Source: Selenomonas sp. AB3002
GTDB taxonomy: Bacteria > Bacillota > Negativicutes > Selenomonadales > Selenomonadaceae
Assembly: GCF_000702545.1 (NCBI RefSeq)
Contig: NZ_JNIO01000008.1
Span: 186,001-250,000 of the forward strand
DNA length: 64,000 nt
Direction: 5' to 3'
A model generated the notes under the pieces. The model searched no databases, was not told the origin of the DNA, and saw only the letters and a list, made by a program, of their open reading frames with translations. Within the stretch, counting starts at the first letter, position 1. Every line of letters begins with the position of its first letter. Below, piece by piece: positions 8,473 to 18,021 of the stretch. A program made the position numbers and the translations under genes.

Positions 8473-10095
8473 ATGATTACAACCAACAATGTGAGTCTGC
8501 AGTTCGGCAAGCGCGTGCTTTACAAAGATGTGAACCTGAAGTTCACTCCGGGCAACTGCTATGGCATCATCGGTGCCAACGGTGCGGGCAAGTCCACCTT
8601 CCTGAAGCTTCTCTCCGGTGACATCGAGCCTACTGGCGGCAACATCGAGATTACTCCGGGTGAGCGCCTGTCTGTGCTGAAGCAGGACCATTATGCCTTT
8701 GATGAATTTGAGGTGCTGCGCACGGTCATGATGGGCAACAAGCGTCTGGTGGAAATCATGGACGAGAAGGATGCCCTCTATGCCAAGCCGGATTTCTCCG
8801 ATGAGGACGGTATGAAGGCGTCCGAGCTGGAAGCCGAGTTCGCGGAGATGAACGGCTGGGATGCCGAGTCCGAGGCTGCCCGCCTGCTGAACGGTCTGGG
8901 CATTCCCGAGAATGAGCACACCATGCAGATGGCAGAGCTCACTGCCAAGGAGAAGGTGCGTGTGCTGCTGGCCCAGGCTCTCTTCGGCAATCCCGATATC
9001 CTGCTGCTGGACGAGCCTACCAACCACCTGGATGTGGAGTCCATCAACTGGCTGGAGGACTTCCTGGCTGGCTTTGAGAACACGGTCATCGTGGTTTCCC
9101 ATGACCGTCATTTCCTGAACCAGGTCTGCACCTATATCTGTGATGTGGACTTCGGGGAAATCAAGCAGTATGCCGGCAACTACGACTTCTGGTATGAGTC
9201 CAGCCAGCTGGCTCTGCAGATGGCCAAGGATGCCAACAAGAAGAAGGAAGAGAAGATCAAGGAGCTGCAGACCTTTATCCAGCGGTTTGCAGCCAACGCT
9301 GCCAAGTCCAAGCAGGCTACTTCCCGCAAGAAGATGCTGGACAAGATCACCCTGGACGACATCAAGCCGTCCTCCCGCCGCTATCCCTACATTGCCTTCA
9401 CTCCCGATCGTGAGGCTGGCGACCAGCTGCTGACGGTGGAGGGCATTTCCAAGACTGTGGATGGGGAGCAGGTGCTGAAGAATGTGAGCTTCACCCTGAA
9501 GCGCGGCGACAAGGTGGCCTTTGTGGGTCCCAACAGCATCGGCAAGACCATGCTCTTCAAGATTCTCATGGGCGAGGAGGAGCCGGACGAGGGTTCCTTC
9601 AAGTGGGGTATCACCACCACCCAGGCATATCTGCCTGCTGACAACTCCGCTTACTTTGACGATATCGACCTGAACCTGGTGGACTGGCTGCGCCAGTACA
9701 GCAAGGACCCGGATGAGACCTTCGTACGCGGCTTCCTGGGCCGTATGCTCTTCTCCGGCGAGGAAAGCCAGAAGAAGGCGCAGGTGCTCTCCGGCGGCGA
9801 GCGGGTGCGCTGCATGCTGTCCCGCATGATGCTCTCCGGTGCCAATGTGCTGCTCTTGGACGAGCCTACCAACCATCTGGATCTGGAATCCATTACGGCC
9901 CTCAACAACGGCCTCATGGACTTCAAGGGCACGGAGCTCTTCGTGTCCCACGACCATCAGTTCGTCCAGACCATTGCCAACCGCATCATCGACATCACTC
10001 CCGATGGGGTGGTGGACCGCGTCACCACTTATGACGAGTTCCTTGCCAATGAAACGGTGAAGCAGCAGCTGGCAGAGAAATACGGCAAGAAGTAA
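8473..10095 (+). CDS. ABC-F family ATPase
   Basis: A 540-residue soluble protein with two ABC ATPase domains and no membrane helices, the ABC-F plan. Domain 1 has Walker A GANGAGKST and Walker B DILLLDEPTNHLD but a weak signature (ELTAKEKVRVLLAQ). A charged helical linker lies around 240-285. Domain 2 has GPNSIGKTM, a proper signature VLSGGERVRCMLSR and VLLLDEPTNHLD. ABC-F proteins of the YbiT type act on ribosomes; this one looks like the housekeeping kind, not a resistance type, but that is not certain. ATG start. Confidence 0.9.
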   Translation: MITTNNVSLQFGKRVLYKDVNLKFTPGNCYGIIGANGAGKSTFLKLLSGDIEPTGGNIEITPGERLSVLKQDHYAFDEFEVLRTVMMGNKRLVEIMDEKDALYAKPDFSDEDGMKASELEAEFAEMNGWDAESEAARLLNGLGIPENEHTMQMAELTAKEKVRVLLAQALFGNPDILLLDEPTNHLDVESINWLEDFLAGFENTVIVVSHDRHFLNQVCTYICDVDFGEIKQYAGNYDFWYESSQLALQMAKDANKKKEEKIKELQTFIQRFAANAAKSKQATSRKKMLDKITLDDIKPSSRRYPYIAFTPDREAGDQLLTVEGISKTVDGEQVLKNVSFTLKRGDKVAFVGPNSIGKTMLFKILMGEEEPDEGSFKWGITTTQAYLPADNSAYFDDIDLNLVDWLRQYSKDPDETFVRGFLGRMLFSGEESQKKAQVLSGGERVRCMLSRMMLSGANVLLLDEPTNHLDLESITALNNGLMDFKGTELFVSHDHQFVQTIANRIIDITPDGVVDRVTTYDEFLANETVKQQLAEKYGKK

Positions 10096-10130
10096 GACTT
10101 TAGCAGCTAAATTTTCTAAGAACCGGAGGC

Positions 10131-11747
10131 GTGGCAATGCTCAAGAGATTTTTCCAGGGGCGTGTAGAGGATACCAGTACCACGACGCGCCTCAAGGAAA
10201 TGGTGAACGTCTTGCGCAAGCGGGAAGTCATGGGGGGCATGACCCCCGAGAAGCTGCGGGCAGTGCTGGAGGATCTGGGGCCCACTTTCGTGAAGCTGGG
10301 CCAGGTCATGAGCATGCGTCCCGACTTCCTGCCTCCCGAATACTGCGAGGAGCTCATGAAGCTCCAGACAGAGGCGCTGCCTTTGCCTTTTGAAACCATT
10401 ACCGAGGTCATAGAGCAGGAGTACAACTGCCGCTGGCAGAAGGTCTTCAGCTACATTGACGAAAAGGCTCTGGGGTCTGCCAGCATTGCCCAGGTTCATC
10501 GCGGAACTCTGGTGAGCGGCGAAAAGGTGGCCATCAAGGTCCAGCGTCCCGGCATCTATGAGATCATGAGCCAGGACATTGTGCTGCTGAAGCGGGCTGC
10601 TACCCTGGTGAAGGTCATCAGCGGTGCCCAGGAAGTGGTGGATTTCGGCCAGGTGCTGGATGAGATGTGGCTCATTGCCCAGCAGGAAATGGATTTCCTC
10701 ATGGAAGCTTCCCACATAGAAGAATTCACTCATTTGAACAGCGACAATGAGTATATTTCCTGCCCCAAGGTCTACAAGAACCTTTCCACCCAGCATATCC
10801 TGGTGATGGAATTCGTGGAAGGCATCTGCATGGATGACCTGGAAGGGCTGAAGGCCCGGGGCTACGATGTGAGCATCCTGGGCCGCAGGCTGGGGGAGAA
10901 TTACGTCAAGCAGATCATTGAAGACGGGTACTTCCACGCCGACCCTCACCCGGGCAATATCTGGATACGCAACAGCCGCATCGTGTGGCTGGATCTGGGC
11001 ATGATGGGACGTCTTTCCACCAAGGACAGGCTGGCTATCCGCAAGGCCGTCATAGCCCTGGCCCGCCACGATACCTTTGAGATGAAGGAGGCTGTCCTGC
11101 AGCTGGGGGTGGCCAAGGGGCGCATCAACCACACTGCTCTCTATCAGGACATTGATGCCCTGTTGGGGCAGTACAGCAGCCTTGATTTCAGCTCTTTGCA
11201 GATGGGGGTGCTGACACGGCAGATTATCAATATCCTGCGGGTGCATCATCTGGCCTGTCCTCAGGGGCTGGCCATGTTTGCCCGTGGGGTGCTGACCATC
11301 GAGGGAGTCATGCGGCTTTGCTGCCCCAAGGTGAGCTTTGTGGAAATCTTCGCCAAGAGCCTGGCGGTGGATTTCAAGAAGAATTTCAACTGGCATGATG
11401 AATTTGACAAGGCGAAGCGGCAGGGGCTGCAGCTTCTGCAAAAATCCGTGCAGCTGCCGGAGCAGATCTCGGATATCCTGAAGATGACCATGAGCGGCCA
11501 GACCAAGGTGAACCTTGATGTGACTGGCTCAGAGGAGCCTCTCAGGCGGCTGGACCAGATGATCAACAAGCTGATCCTGGCCCTGCTCTGTGCAGCTATC
11601 CTGCTGGCCTCCAGCACCATCTGCACTACCAATATGACGCCTAAGATAATGGAGATACCTCTCCTGGGGCTGGCTGGCTATTTCCTGGCCTTCATCCTGA
11701 GTCTCAGGCTGATCTGGGATATCCACAAAGGCAGCAAGGGTCTGTAA
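10131..11747 (+). CDS. UbiB/ABC1-family atypical kinase-like protein
   Basis: A 538-residue member of the ABC1/UbiB family. It shows the KxGQ motif (FVKLGQVMSMRPDFLP), the Ala-rich loop (LGSASIAQVHRG), the ion-pair Lys (VAIKVQRPG), the catalytic region (YFHADPHPGNIW) and the metal Asp (IVWLDLGMMGRL). Two hydrophobic helices at the C-terminus anchor it in the membrane. In proteobacteria the family supports ubiquinone synthesis; in anaerobic Firmicutes the role is unknown. Start may be GTG 10131 or ATG 10137, behind GGAGG. The next gene, aroH, follows closely. Confidence 0.85.
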   Translation: MAMLKRFFQGRVEDTSTTTRLKEMVNVLRKREVMGGMTPEKLRAVLEDLGPTFVKLGQVMSMRPDFLPPEYCEELMKLQTEALPLPFETITEVIEQEYNCRWQKVFSYIDEKALGSASIAQVHRGTLVSGEKVAIKVQRPGIYEIMSQDIVLLKRAATLVKVISGAQEVVDFGQVLDEMWLIAQQEMDFLMEASHIEEFTHLNSDNEYISCPKVYKNLSTQHILVMEFVEGICMDDLEGLKARGYDVSILGRRLGENYVKQIIEDGYFHADPHPGNIWIRNSRIVWLDLGMMGRLSTKDRLAIRKAVIALARHDTFEMKEAVLQLGVAKGRINHTALYQDIDALLGQYSSLDFSSLQMGVLTRQIINILRVHHLACPQGLAMFARGVLTIEGVMRLCCPKVSFVEIFAKSLAVDFKKNFNWHDEFDKAKRQGLQLLQKSVQLPEQISDILKMTMSGQTKVNLDVTGSEEPLRRLDQMINKLILALLCAAILLASSTICTTNMTPKIMEIPLLGLAGYFLAFILSLRLIWDIHKGSKGL

Positions 11748-11773
11748 ACAAGTATGGAAGGGAAGGTGAGGCC

Positions 11774-12139
11774 ATGGCAATGCGTGGCCTGCGGGGAGCG
11801 ACAACTGCTCCTGTTGATGACAAGGAAGCAATCTGGCATGCCGCCAAAGTCCTGATGGAGGAACTCCTGAAGAAGAATGATATTTCTGCGGAGGCTATCG
11901 GGGCGGCTATCTTTTCCATGACGGAAGATCTGACGGCGGCATTCCCTTCCACGGGGGTGCGGAGCCTGCCGGGCTTTGACCTGGTGCCGCTCTTTGATGC
12001 ACGCCAGTGTGCCATTGAGGGCAGCCTCCCAAGGTGCATCAGGGTGCTCCTGCTCATAGACACTGACAAGGGTCAGCAAGAGCTCTGCCATGTTTATCAG
12101 GAAGGCGCAGTAGCCCTGCGTCCTGATCTGGCGAAATAA
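11774..12139 (+). CDS. aroH: Chorismate mutase, AroH type
   Basis: A 121-residue protein of the AroH fold, which turns chorismate into prephenate. It starts MRGLRGATTAP, the family's RGA(T/I)T opening, and contains EELLKKNDI, IFSMTEDLTAAFP and LPRCIRVLLLI, which supply active-site residues in Bacillus AroH. The length fits the monofunctional family (about 120-127). ATG start, with GGAAGGTGAGG upstream. It lies 26 bases after the UbiB-like gene. Confidence 0.85.
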   Translation: MAMRGLRGATTAPVDDKEAIWHAAKVLMEELLKKNDISAEAIGAAIFSMTEDLTAAFPSTGVRSLPGFDLVPLFDARQCAIEGSLPRCIRVLLLIDTDKGQQELCHVYQEGAVALRPDLAK

Positions 12140-12163
12140 GCGTAAAAAGTTTTTTGATATTGA

Positions 12164-12187
12164 TACTCGGAGGGGGACACCCCTCTG
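12164..12187. promoter_or_regulatory. Hairpin in the transketolase upstream region
   Basis: Arms CTCGGAGGGG and CCCCTCTGAG pair over ten positions (one G-T) around the loop GACA. There is no T run behind it, so it is not a clear terminator. It lies between aroH and tkt and could end the first transcript or regulate the second. Confidence 0.45.
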
Positions 12188-12247
12188 AGATTGATATGTA
12201 TAATATTCTATCTTTTAAGTATTTTTAGTTTTAGGAGGAGATTTACC

Positions 12248-14245
12248 TTGGCTAATCTCGACACCACCTGCGTCAATGCAATCCGTGTGCTGGCAGCTGA
12301 TGCTGTGCAGAGGGCAAATTCCGGTCACCCGGGCCTGCCTCTGGGCAGCGCTGCCATGGCTTATGAGCTGTGGGCAAAGCACATGAATCATAACGGCAAG
12401 AACCCCAAGTGGGCCAATCGTGACCGTTTCATCCTGTCTGGCGGCCATGGCTCCACGCTGCTCTACTCCCTGCTGCATTTCTTCGGCTACGGCCTCACCA
12501 TGGAGGATATGCGCAACTTCCGTCAGGACGGCTCTTTGACTCCGGGCCATCCCGAGTATGGCCATACCGTAGGCGTTGAAGCTACCACCGGTCCTCTGGG
12601 TGCTGGCATGGGCATGGCTGTGGGCATGGCTATGGCTGAGGCACATCTGTCTGCCAAGTTCAACAAGCCCGGCTTCCCCGTGGTTGACCACTACACCTTT
12701 GTGCTGGGCGGCGACGGCTGCATGATGGAGGGCATCTCCTCCGAGGCTTTCTCCCTGGCTGGCACCCTGGGCCTGTCCAAGCTGATTGTGCTCTATGATA
12801 GCAACAACATCTCCATCGAGGGTTCCACGGATATCGCCTTCACTGAGAATGTCCAGGCACGCATGGCTGCTTTCGGCTTCCAGACCATCACTGTGGAAGA
12901 CGGCAATGACCTTGAAGCCATCGGCAAGGCCATCGAGGAGGCCAAGGCTGACAAGGAGCATCCTTCCTTCATTACCGTGAAGACTCAGATCGGCTATGGC
13001 TGCCCCGCCAAGCAGGGCAAGGCCAGCGCTCACGGCGAGCCCCTGGGCGATGAGAACGTGAAGGCTCTGAAGGAAACTCTTGGCTGGCCTGAGCCGGACA
13101 AGACCTTCAACATTCCCCAGGAGGTCTATGATCACTACAAGGAAGTGGCAAAGAAGGGCGAGGAGGCTGAGGCTGCCTGGAACAAGCTCTTCGCTGACTA
13201 CTGCGCCAAGTTCCCCGAGATGAAGGAGCTTTGGGATAAGTTCCACGCACCGGTGGATGCTATGTCCCTGCTGAACGACAAGGATTTCTGGGCTGTGGAA
13301 GACAAGCCGGTGGCTACCCGCGCTTGCTCCGGCACCATGATCAACCGCCTGAAGGACCTGCTGCCCAACCTCATCGGCGGCAGCGCTGACCTGGCTCCTT
13401 CCAACAAGACGGAAATGAAGGGCGCCGGCGACTTTGCCAAGGGCAGCTACGATGGACGCAACCTGCACTTCGGTGTCCGTGAGTTCGCCATGGCAGCCAT
13501 TGCCAACGGCATCACCCTCCACGGCGGCCTGCGCACCTATATCGGCACCTTCTTCGTGTTCAGCGATTACACCAAGCCCATGATGCGCCTGGCAGCTCTG
13601 ATGAACATCCCTGTGACCTATGTCTTCACCCACGACAGCATCGGCGTAGGCGAGGATGGCCCCACCCATGAGCCCATCGAGCAGCTGGCTATGTTGCGCT
13701 CCCTGCCCAACGTGAATGTGTTCCGTCCCGCTGATATGGCTGAGACCGCTGCCGGCTGGTGCCTGGCTGTCACCGCCGAGAGCACTCCCACGGCTCTGGT
13801 GCTGACCCGTCAGAACCTGCCCCAGCTGGCTGGCTCCGGCAAGGCAGCTCTCCGCGGCGCTTACGTCATTTCCGAGGCCAAGAACCCCGAGAAGATGGAC
13901 GGCATCCTCATCGCTACCGGCTCCGAGGTCAGCCTGGCCATCGATGCTCAGGCAGAGCTTGCCAAGGACAACATCGACGTCCGCGTGGTTTCCATGCCCT
14001 GCATGGATCTCTTCGAGCAGCAGACTCCCAGCTACAAGGAGGAAATCCTGCCCAAGGCTGTGCGCGCCCGCGTGGCCGTGGAGGCTCTCTCCGACTTCGG
14101 CTGGGGCCGCTATGTAGGCCTGGACGGCGCTACTGTCTGCATGCACGGCTTCGGCGCTTCCGCTCCTGCTAACCTGCTCTTCGAGAAGTTCGGCTTCACC
14201 AAGGAGCATGTGGCTGATGTGATGAAGGAAGTATTGAAGAAGTAA
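12248..14245 (+). CDS. tkt: Transketolase
   Basis: A 665-residue transketolase, of normal length, moving two-carbon units between sugar phosphates in the pentose pathway. It has the substrate-binding NSGHPGLPLG, the thiamine-diphosphate motif GGDGCMMEG, the His of KASAHGEPLG and the pyrimidine-domain segment VGEDGPTHEPIEQLAML. I take TTG 12248 as start (then ANLDTTC) because AGGAGGAG lies at the right distance; a longer open frame upstream has no ribosome site. Strong codon bias suggests high expression. It ends before a good terminator. Confidence 0.93.
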   Translation: MANLDTTCVNAIRVLAADAVQRANSGHPGLPLGSAAMAYELWAKHMNHNGKNPKWANRDRFILSGGHGSTLLYSLLHFFGYGLTMEDMRNFRQDGSLTPGHPEYGHTVGVEATTGPLGAGMGMAVGMAMAEAHLSAKFNKPGFPVVDHYTFVLGGDGCMMEGISSEAFSLAGTLGLSKLIVLYDSNNISIEGSTDIAFTENVQARMAAFGFQTITVEDGNDLEAIGKAIEEAKADKEHPSFITVKTQIGYGCPAKQGKASAHGEPLGDENVKALKETLGWPEPDKTFNIPQEVYDHYKEVAKKGEEAEAAWNKLFADYCAKFPEMKELWDKFHAPVDAMSLLNDKDFWAVEDKPVATRACSGTMINRLKDLLPNLIGGSADLAPSNKTEMKGAGDFAKGSYDGRNLHFGVREFAMAAIANGITLHGGLRTYIGTFFVFSDYTKPMMRLAALMNIPVTYVFTHDSIGVGEDGPTHEPIEQLAMLRSLPNVNVFRPADMAETAAGWCLAVTAESTPTALVLTRQNLPQLAGSGKAALRGAYVISEAKNPEKMDGILIATGSEVSLAIDAQAELAKDNIDVRVVSMPCMDLFEQQTPSYKEEILPKAVRARVAVEALSDFGWGRYVGLDGATVCMHGFGASAPANLLFEKFGFTKEHVADVMKEVLKK

Positions 14246-14265
14246 GATAAAGATTAATACTCAAG

Positions 14266-14298
14266 GCTCCGAGGCTTTATAGCTTCGGGGCTTTTTTT
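14266..14298 (+). terminator. Rho-independent terminator of tkt
   Basis: GCTCCGAGGCT (14266-14276) pairs with AGCTTCGGGGC (14281-14291) and seven T follow. Confidence 0.85.
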
Positions 14299-14348
14299 AA
14301 CTACGTTATGACAAAGAAAATCTTCTTGTTGAAACGCCATTAGGTATA

Positions 14349-14386
14349 TTTTGCCTATAGCAAAATTTGAACAGTTGCGTTATAAT
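14349..14386 (+). promoter_or_regulatory. Promoter with palindromic operator of uppP
   Basis: Palindrome TTTTGC-CTATA-GCAAAA (14349-14365), then TTGAACAGTTGCGT and the -10 TATAAT (14381-14386). The second half of the palindrome covers the -35 place, 18 bases from the -10. Same design as at 6052-6090 and 46036-46075. Confidence 0.6.
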
Positions 14387-14430
14387 GGAAAAAGTTTTTT
14401 GTAAGCAACTTATTTAGGAGGAGTTAGACT

Positions 14431-15282
14431 TTGGATTTAAGTATCATAGAGCTTGTCAAGGTAGTCATCCTCGGCGTCGTGGAGGGCCTGACGGAGTGGC
14501 TGCCGGTGTCCAGCACGGGCCACATGATCCTGGTGGATGAGTTCATCAAGCTGGATGTGGATAAGAAGTTCATGGATATGTTCCTGGTGGTGATCCAGCT
14601 GGGGGCAATCCTGGCGGTAGTGGTGCTGAACTTTGAACGGCTGAATCCCTTTTCTTCCTGGAAGACCAGGCAGGAGAAGCGTGAGACCATCGACCTGTGG
14701 ATGAAGGTGGTTGTGGCCTGCGTGCCCGCCGCTGTCATCGGCCTGGCTTTCAATGACTACATGGAAGAGCATTTCATGAATGCCCCTGTGGTGGCCTTTA
14801 CCCTGATCTTTTACGGCGTGCTCTTCATTGTCATCGAGAATTACAACAAGCGCCGCCGTCCCCGGGTGAACAGGCTGGAACGCCTTGATTACAAGACGGC
14901 GCTGATCATCGGCATGTTCCAGGTGCTTTCCCTGGTGCCGGGCACCAGCCGCAGCGGTTCCACCATCATCGGCGGCATCCTCTTTGGTACCAGCCGCTAT
15001 GTGGCCACGGAGTTCACTTTCTTCCTGGCCATTCCCGTGATGTTCGGGGCCAGCTTCCTGAAGCTGGTGAAGTTCGGCTTTCACTATACCGGTGCAGAAA
15101 TGCTGATCTTGGTGCTGGGCATGGCCACGGCCTTCGTGGTGTCCATCGCTTCCATCAAGTTCCTGCTTCAGTATATCAAGACCAATGACTTCAAGGCCTT
15201 TGGCTGGTACCGCATTGCCCTTGGCATTGTAGTGCTGGCGTACCTGTTCCTGGTGGGGGATCCTACCGCAGACAATATTTGA
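14431..15282 (+). CDS. uppP: Undecaprenyl-diphosphatase
   Basis: A 283-residue membrane enzyme that removes a phosphate from undecaprenyl diphosphate, recycling the lipid carrier for peptidoglycan and polysaccharides. Signature 1 is [16 protein letters not shown] near residue 17 and signature 2 is [11 protein letters not shown] near 171; both are complete. About eight membrane helices. TTG start behind TTTAGGAGGAG. Its promoter carries the palindrome shared with the TVP38 operon. Confidence 0.93.
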   Translation: MDLSIIELVKVVILGVVEGLTEWLPVSSTGHMILVDEFIKLDVDKKFMDMFLVVIQLGAILAVVVLNFERLNPFSSWKTRQEKRETIDLWMKVVVACVPAAVIGLAFNDYMEEHFMNAPVVAFTLIFYGVLFIVIENYNKRRRPRVNRLERLDYKTALIIGMFQVLSLVPGTSRSGSTIIGGILFGTSRYVATEFTFFLAIPVMFGASFLKLVKFGFHYTGAEMLILVLGMATAFVVSIASIKFLLQYIKTNDFKAFGWYRIALGIVVLAYLFLVGDPTADNI

Positions 15283-15340
15283 TGTGTTTTTGACAGTTGG
15301 GGGTATATCCTTCAACTGTCAGTTTGTTTAGGAGGAAATC

Positions 15341-15979
15341 ATGAAAGTTATCGTAGGCCTTGGCAATCCCGGCCGGGAGTATGCCCAGACCAAGCATAAT
15401 GTGGGCTTCATGCTGTTGGATGCCCTGGCAGAAAAAATGGGCATTACCGATTGGCAGTCAAAGTTTGATGCCCTGATTGCCGAGGGGCGCATGGGTACGG
15501 AGAAAATCCTGCTGGTGAAGCCCCAGACCTATATGAACGAAAGCGGCAGGGCAGTAGGCCCCTTGATGAACTGGTACAAGCTCATGCCGGAACAGCTTAT
15601 TGTGGCCCACGACGATATGGATATCCCCGCTGGTACCATTCGCATCCGCAAGAAGGGCAGTGCCGGGGGGCACAATGGCATCAAGTCTGTACTTGCCCAT
15701 CTGGGGGATGAAAATTTCAGCCGGGTGAGGATTGGCATCGGCAGGCCTCTGCCCGGCTGGACGGTGATAAACCATGTGCTGGCGCCCTTCCAGGAGGAAG
15801 ATGTGCCGAAGATCAAGGAAGCTATCCAGTACCTGCTGCCTGCGGTGGAGTGCATAGTCACAGAGGATACTGACAAGGCCATGAACCTTTACAATCCCAA
15901 GAAGGTGAAGAAGCAGAAGCAAAAGGCTGAGCCGGAGAAGCAGGAAAGCAAGGAAGCACAGGAAGGGGGAGCAGCATGA
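15341..15979 (+). CDS. pth: Peptidyl-tRNA hydrolase
   Basis: A 212-residue Pth, which frees tRNA from peptidyl-tRNA. It has GLGNPGREYAQTKHNVGF with the catalytic His, KPQTYMNESG, VAHDDMDIP and the GGHNGIKS loop. After residue 185 a Lys/Glu-rich tail (KKVKKQKQKAEPEKQ) extends past the usual end near 190. ATG start behind TTTAGGAGG. Its stop overlaps the start of the radical SAM gene by four bases, so translation is probably coupled. Confidence 0.93.
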   Translation: MKVIVGLGNPGREYAQTKHNVGFMLLDALAEKMGITDWQSKFDALIAEGRMGTEKILLVKPQTYMNESGRAVGPLMNWYKLMPEQLIVAHDDMDIPAGTIRIRKKGSAGGHNGIKSVLAHLGDENFSRVRIGIGRPLPGWTVINHVLAPFQEEDVPKIKEAIQYLLPAVECIVTEDTDKAMNLYNPKKVKKQKQKAEPEKQESKEAQEGGAA

Positions 15980-17217
15980 GTGATATCATCACGGCGGTGT
16001 ACGCTGACGAGGAAGGAAATATCCTGGATGCACCGGGACTGAGGGGCATGGGGCGTACTGGCAGCACCAATGTGGAGCTGAAGCCTGAGGATTTGATACC
16101 TCTGCCGGAGAGTGCTGACCTGATGCTCCTGCCCGGCCATCAGGCCGTGGGCATGACGGCTGAAGGGGAAGTGCTGCCCATTGCGGGACAGGCGGTGTCT
16201 GCCATCCTGCCTGCAGGCTTCACCCGCCTGTTCCTGCCCGCGTACGAGAGGGAAGAGGGGGCAGAGCGCCTGCCCCTCTATGGCTATACAGCGGTGGTGG
16301 TTTACAAGGATGAGCTTTACTGCGCCGCCTTCTACACCGATGAAAATGATAAGTGGGACCCGGTGCATTACAATACGGCAGAGCTTAAGAAACTGGTGAA
16401 GCGCACCAAAAAGGACCTGCCCAACAATCGCATTGTGGAGCAGGTGGCAGGGTGCTCCCTCAACTGGCACTGCTGTACTGCCCAGAATCTTTTCTACCGT
16501 CGCTGGGAGTGCGGCATTCCCACCTCTCCTGTATGCAATGCCAACTGCTTTGGCTGCATTTCCCTGCAGCCTGCAGAGTGCTGCCCTTCTCCCCAGAGCC
16601 GCATCACCTTCCGGCCTACCCCGGAGGAGATAGCAGAGGTAGGCATCTACCACCTGACAGTGGCCCCGGACGGCATCATCAGCTTCGGCCAGGGCTGTGA
16701 GGGAGAGCCCAGCCTGGCAGCAGATAATATCGCTGCAGGCATCAAGCTGATTCGCGCCAAGACCACCAAGGGTCAGATCAATATGAATTCCAACGTAGGC
16801 TGGACTGAGGGCGTGAAGAAAATCATTGATGCAGGCCTCGACAGCCTGCGGGTTTCCATCATCAGCGCCCGCCCCGAAGGCTACGATGCCTACTACCGGG
16901 CCAGCTACCATCTGGAAAATGTCAAGGAGTCCATTGCCTACGCTCTGGAGAAGGGCGTCTATGTCTCCCTGAATCTCCTCTACTTCCCCGGCTACAACGA
17001 CAGGGAAGAGGAACTGGCCGCCTGGCAGGAGTTCTTCCGTGAGCTGCCAGTGCAGATGATACAGGTGAGGAACCTCAACATAGACCCGGACGCTTTCCTG
17101 GCTATCATGCCTGAGGCCAAAGGCAAGGCTGTGGGTACCAGGAAATTCCTGGAAACCCTCAAAGCCGAGTTCCCCCAGCTGGTTATTGGCAGCTTCAGTC
17201 ATTACGTGGAAGGTTAA
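15976..17217 (+). CDS. Radical SAM protein of unknown function
   Basis: A 413-residue protein. The [4Fe-4S] motif CNANCFGC (C-x3-C-x2-C) stands in the middle (about residue 186). The first 150 residues form an N-terminal domain without a clear family to me. The TIM-barrel strands follow, such as GQINMNSNVGWTEG, DSLRVSIISARPEGYDAYY and VSLNLLYFPGYNDREEE. There is no SPASM or B12 domain. It overlaps pth by four bases and comes before carD, so it sits with core translation and transcription genes. The substrate is unknown; a hairpin terminator follows. Confidence 0.8.
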   Translation: MSDIITAVYADEEGNILDAPGLRGMGRTGSTNVELKPEDLIPLPESADLMLLPGHQAVGMTAEGEVLPIAGQAVSAILPAGFTRLFLPAYEREEGAERLPLYGYTAVVVYKDELYCAAFYTDENDKWDPVHYNTAELKKLVKRTKKDLPNNRIVEQVAGCSLNWHCCTAQNLFYRRWECGIPTSPVCNANCFGCISLQPAECCPSPQSRITFRPTPEEIAEVGIYHLTVAPDGIISFGQGCEGEPSLAADNIAAGIKLIRAKTTKGQINMNSNVGWTEGVKKIIDAGLDSLRVSIISARPEGYDAYYRASYHLENVKESIAYALEKGVYVSLNLLYFPGYNDREEELAAWQEFFRELPVQMIQVRNLNIDPDAFLAIMPEAKGKAVGTRKFLETLKAEFPQLVIGSFSHYVEG

Positions 17218-17237
17218 GACAGGTTATCATGAAATAT

Positions 17238-17285
17238 GAAAGCAGGCGCACAGCTGCCTTTTAGAGGCGGCGTGCGCCTGCTTTC
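17238..17285 (+). terminator. Long hairpin terminator
   Basis: Arms GAAAGCAGGCGCAC (17238-17251) and GTGCGCCTGCTTTC (17272-17285) match perfectly; the stem continues inward with GCTGCC and GGCGGC. The T tract is short. Confidence 0.75.
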
Positions 17286-17345
17286 ATTATGTGCACAGGT
17301 TGACGAAGTTAATACTGCGTGTTAAAATAAAATATTTTTATTATT

Positions 17346-17374
17346 TTGCTTTTTTGGAAAGCGTGTGTTATAAT
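17346..17374 (+). promoter_or_regulatory. Sigma-70 type promoter of carD
   Basis: TTGCTT (17346-17351), 17-base spacer, TATAAT (17369-17374), 44 bases before the carD start. Confidence 0.6.
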
Positions 17375-17417
17375 GTAAACAGGCTAGCGATGAACTGCTT
17401 TTCGGGGAGGTGGTTGT

Positions 17418-17912
17418 TTGTTGCATGTAGGTGACAAGGTGGTCTACCCGATGCACGGCGCGGGGGTTATTGCAGGCATTGAGAATTGCGAGGTCCTCGG
17501 CGAAGGAAAATCTTATTATGTCCTCCAAATGCCATTAGGCAACATGAAAGTGATGATTCCAACCGATAATGTGGACAACATCGGTCTGCGAGACATTATT
17601 TCAGAGGATAAGGTAGGTGAGGTCAAAGACGTGCTGGAGGACAAGCCGGAGAAGGCCTCAGGCAGCTGGAACAGACGTTTCCACGCGAACCTCGACCGCA
17701 TGAAAACCGGCAATATCTGTGATGTGGCCGCAGTGGCACGCAACCTCATACTGCAAGACCGCCAGCGCAAAGTATCAAGCGGCGAACGCCGCCTGATGGA
17801 TCTAGCCAGGCAAATCCTCATCAGCGAACTCGTTTATGCTTGTGACAAGACACCAGATGAAGTAGAGGGCTGGGTGGACGACATCTTGGATAAGAACGTC
17901 TACACGCATTGA
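17418..17912 (+). CDS. carD: CarD-family transcription regulator
   Basis: A 164-residue protein with an N-terminal RNA-polymerase interacting domain (VGDKVVYPMHGAGVIAGI, then the sheet LPLGNMKVMIPTDN-like segment) and a C-terminal helical DNA-binding domain (RRLMDLARQILISELVYA). CarD/CdnL proteins bind the polymerase beta subunit and steady the open complex. TTG start at 17418 behind GGGGAGGTGG. Followed by a strong terminator. Confidence 0.88.
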   Translation: MLHVGDKVVYPMHGAGVIAGIENCEVLGEGKSYYVLQMPLGNMKVMIPTDNVDNIGLRDIISEDKVGEVKDVLEDKPEKASGSWNRRFHANLDRMKTGNICDVAAVARNLILQDRQRKVSSGERRLMDLARQILISELVYACDKTPDEVEGWVDDILDKNVYTH

Positions 17913-17922
17913 ATCTTTGGAC

Positions 17923-17973
17923 AAAGTCAGACAGACCTGCTATACTTATAGAGATGGTCTGTCTGACTTTTTC
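17923..17973 (+). terminator. Rho-independent terminator of carD
   Basis: Perfect 15-bp arms AAAGTCAGACAGACC (17923-17937) and GGTCTGTCTGACTTT (17956-17970) with TTTCTC behind. Confidence 0.88.
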
Positions 17974-18021
17974 TCATTTTTAGATGGATTTATCAATTCC
18001 TCACTGAAAGGAGGTGAGAAG

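Noticed and set aside
8428-10137. Open frame of 569 codons on the minus strand across the ABC-F gene
   Set aside because: Exact shadow of the ABC-F gene; Leu/His/Gln-rich translation without domains.
12215-14209. Open frame of 664 codons antisense to transketolase
   Set aside because: Shadow of a gene with strong codon bias; the plus-strand protein has all transketolase motifs.
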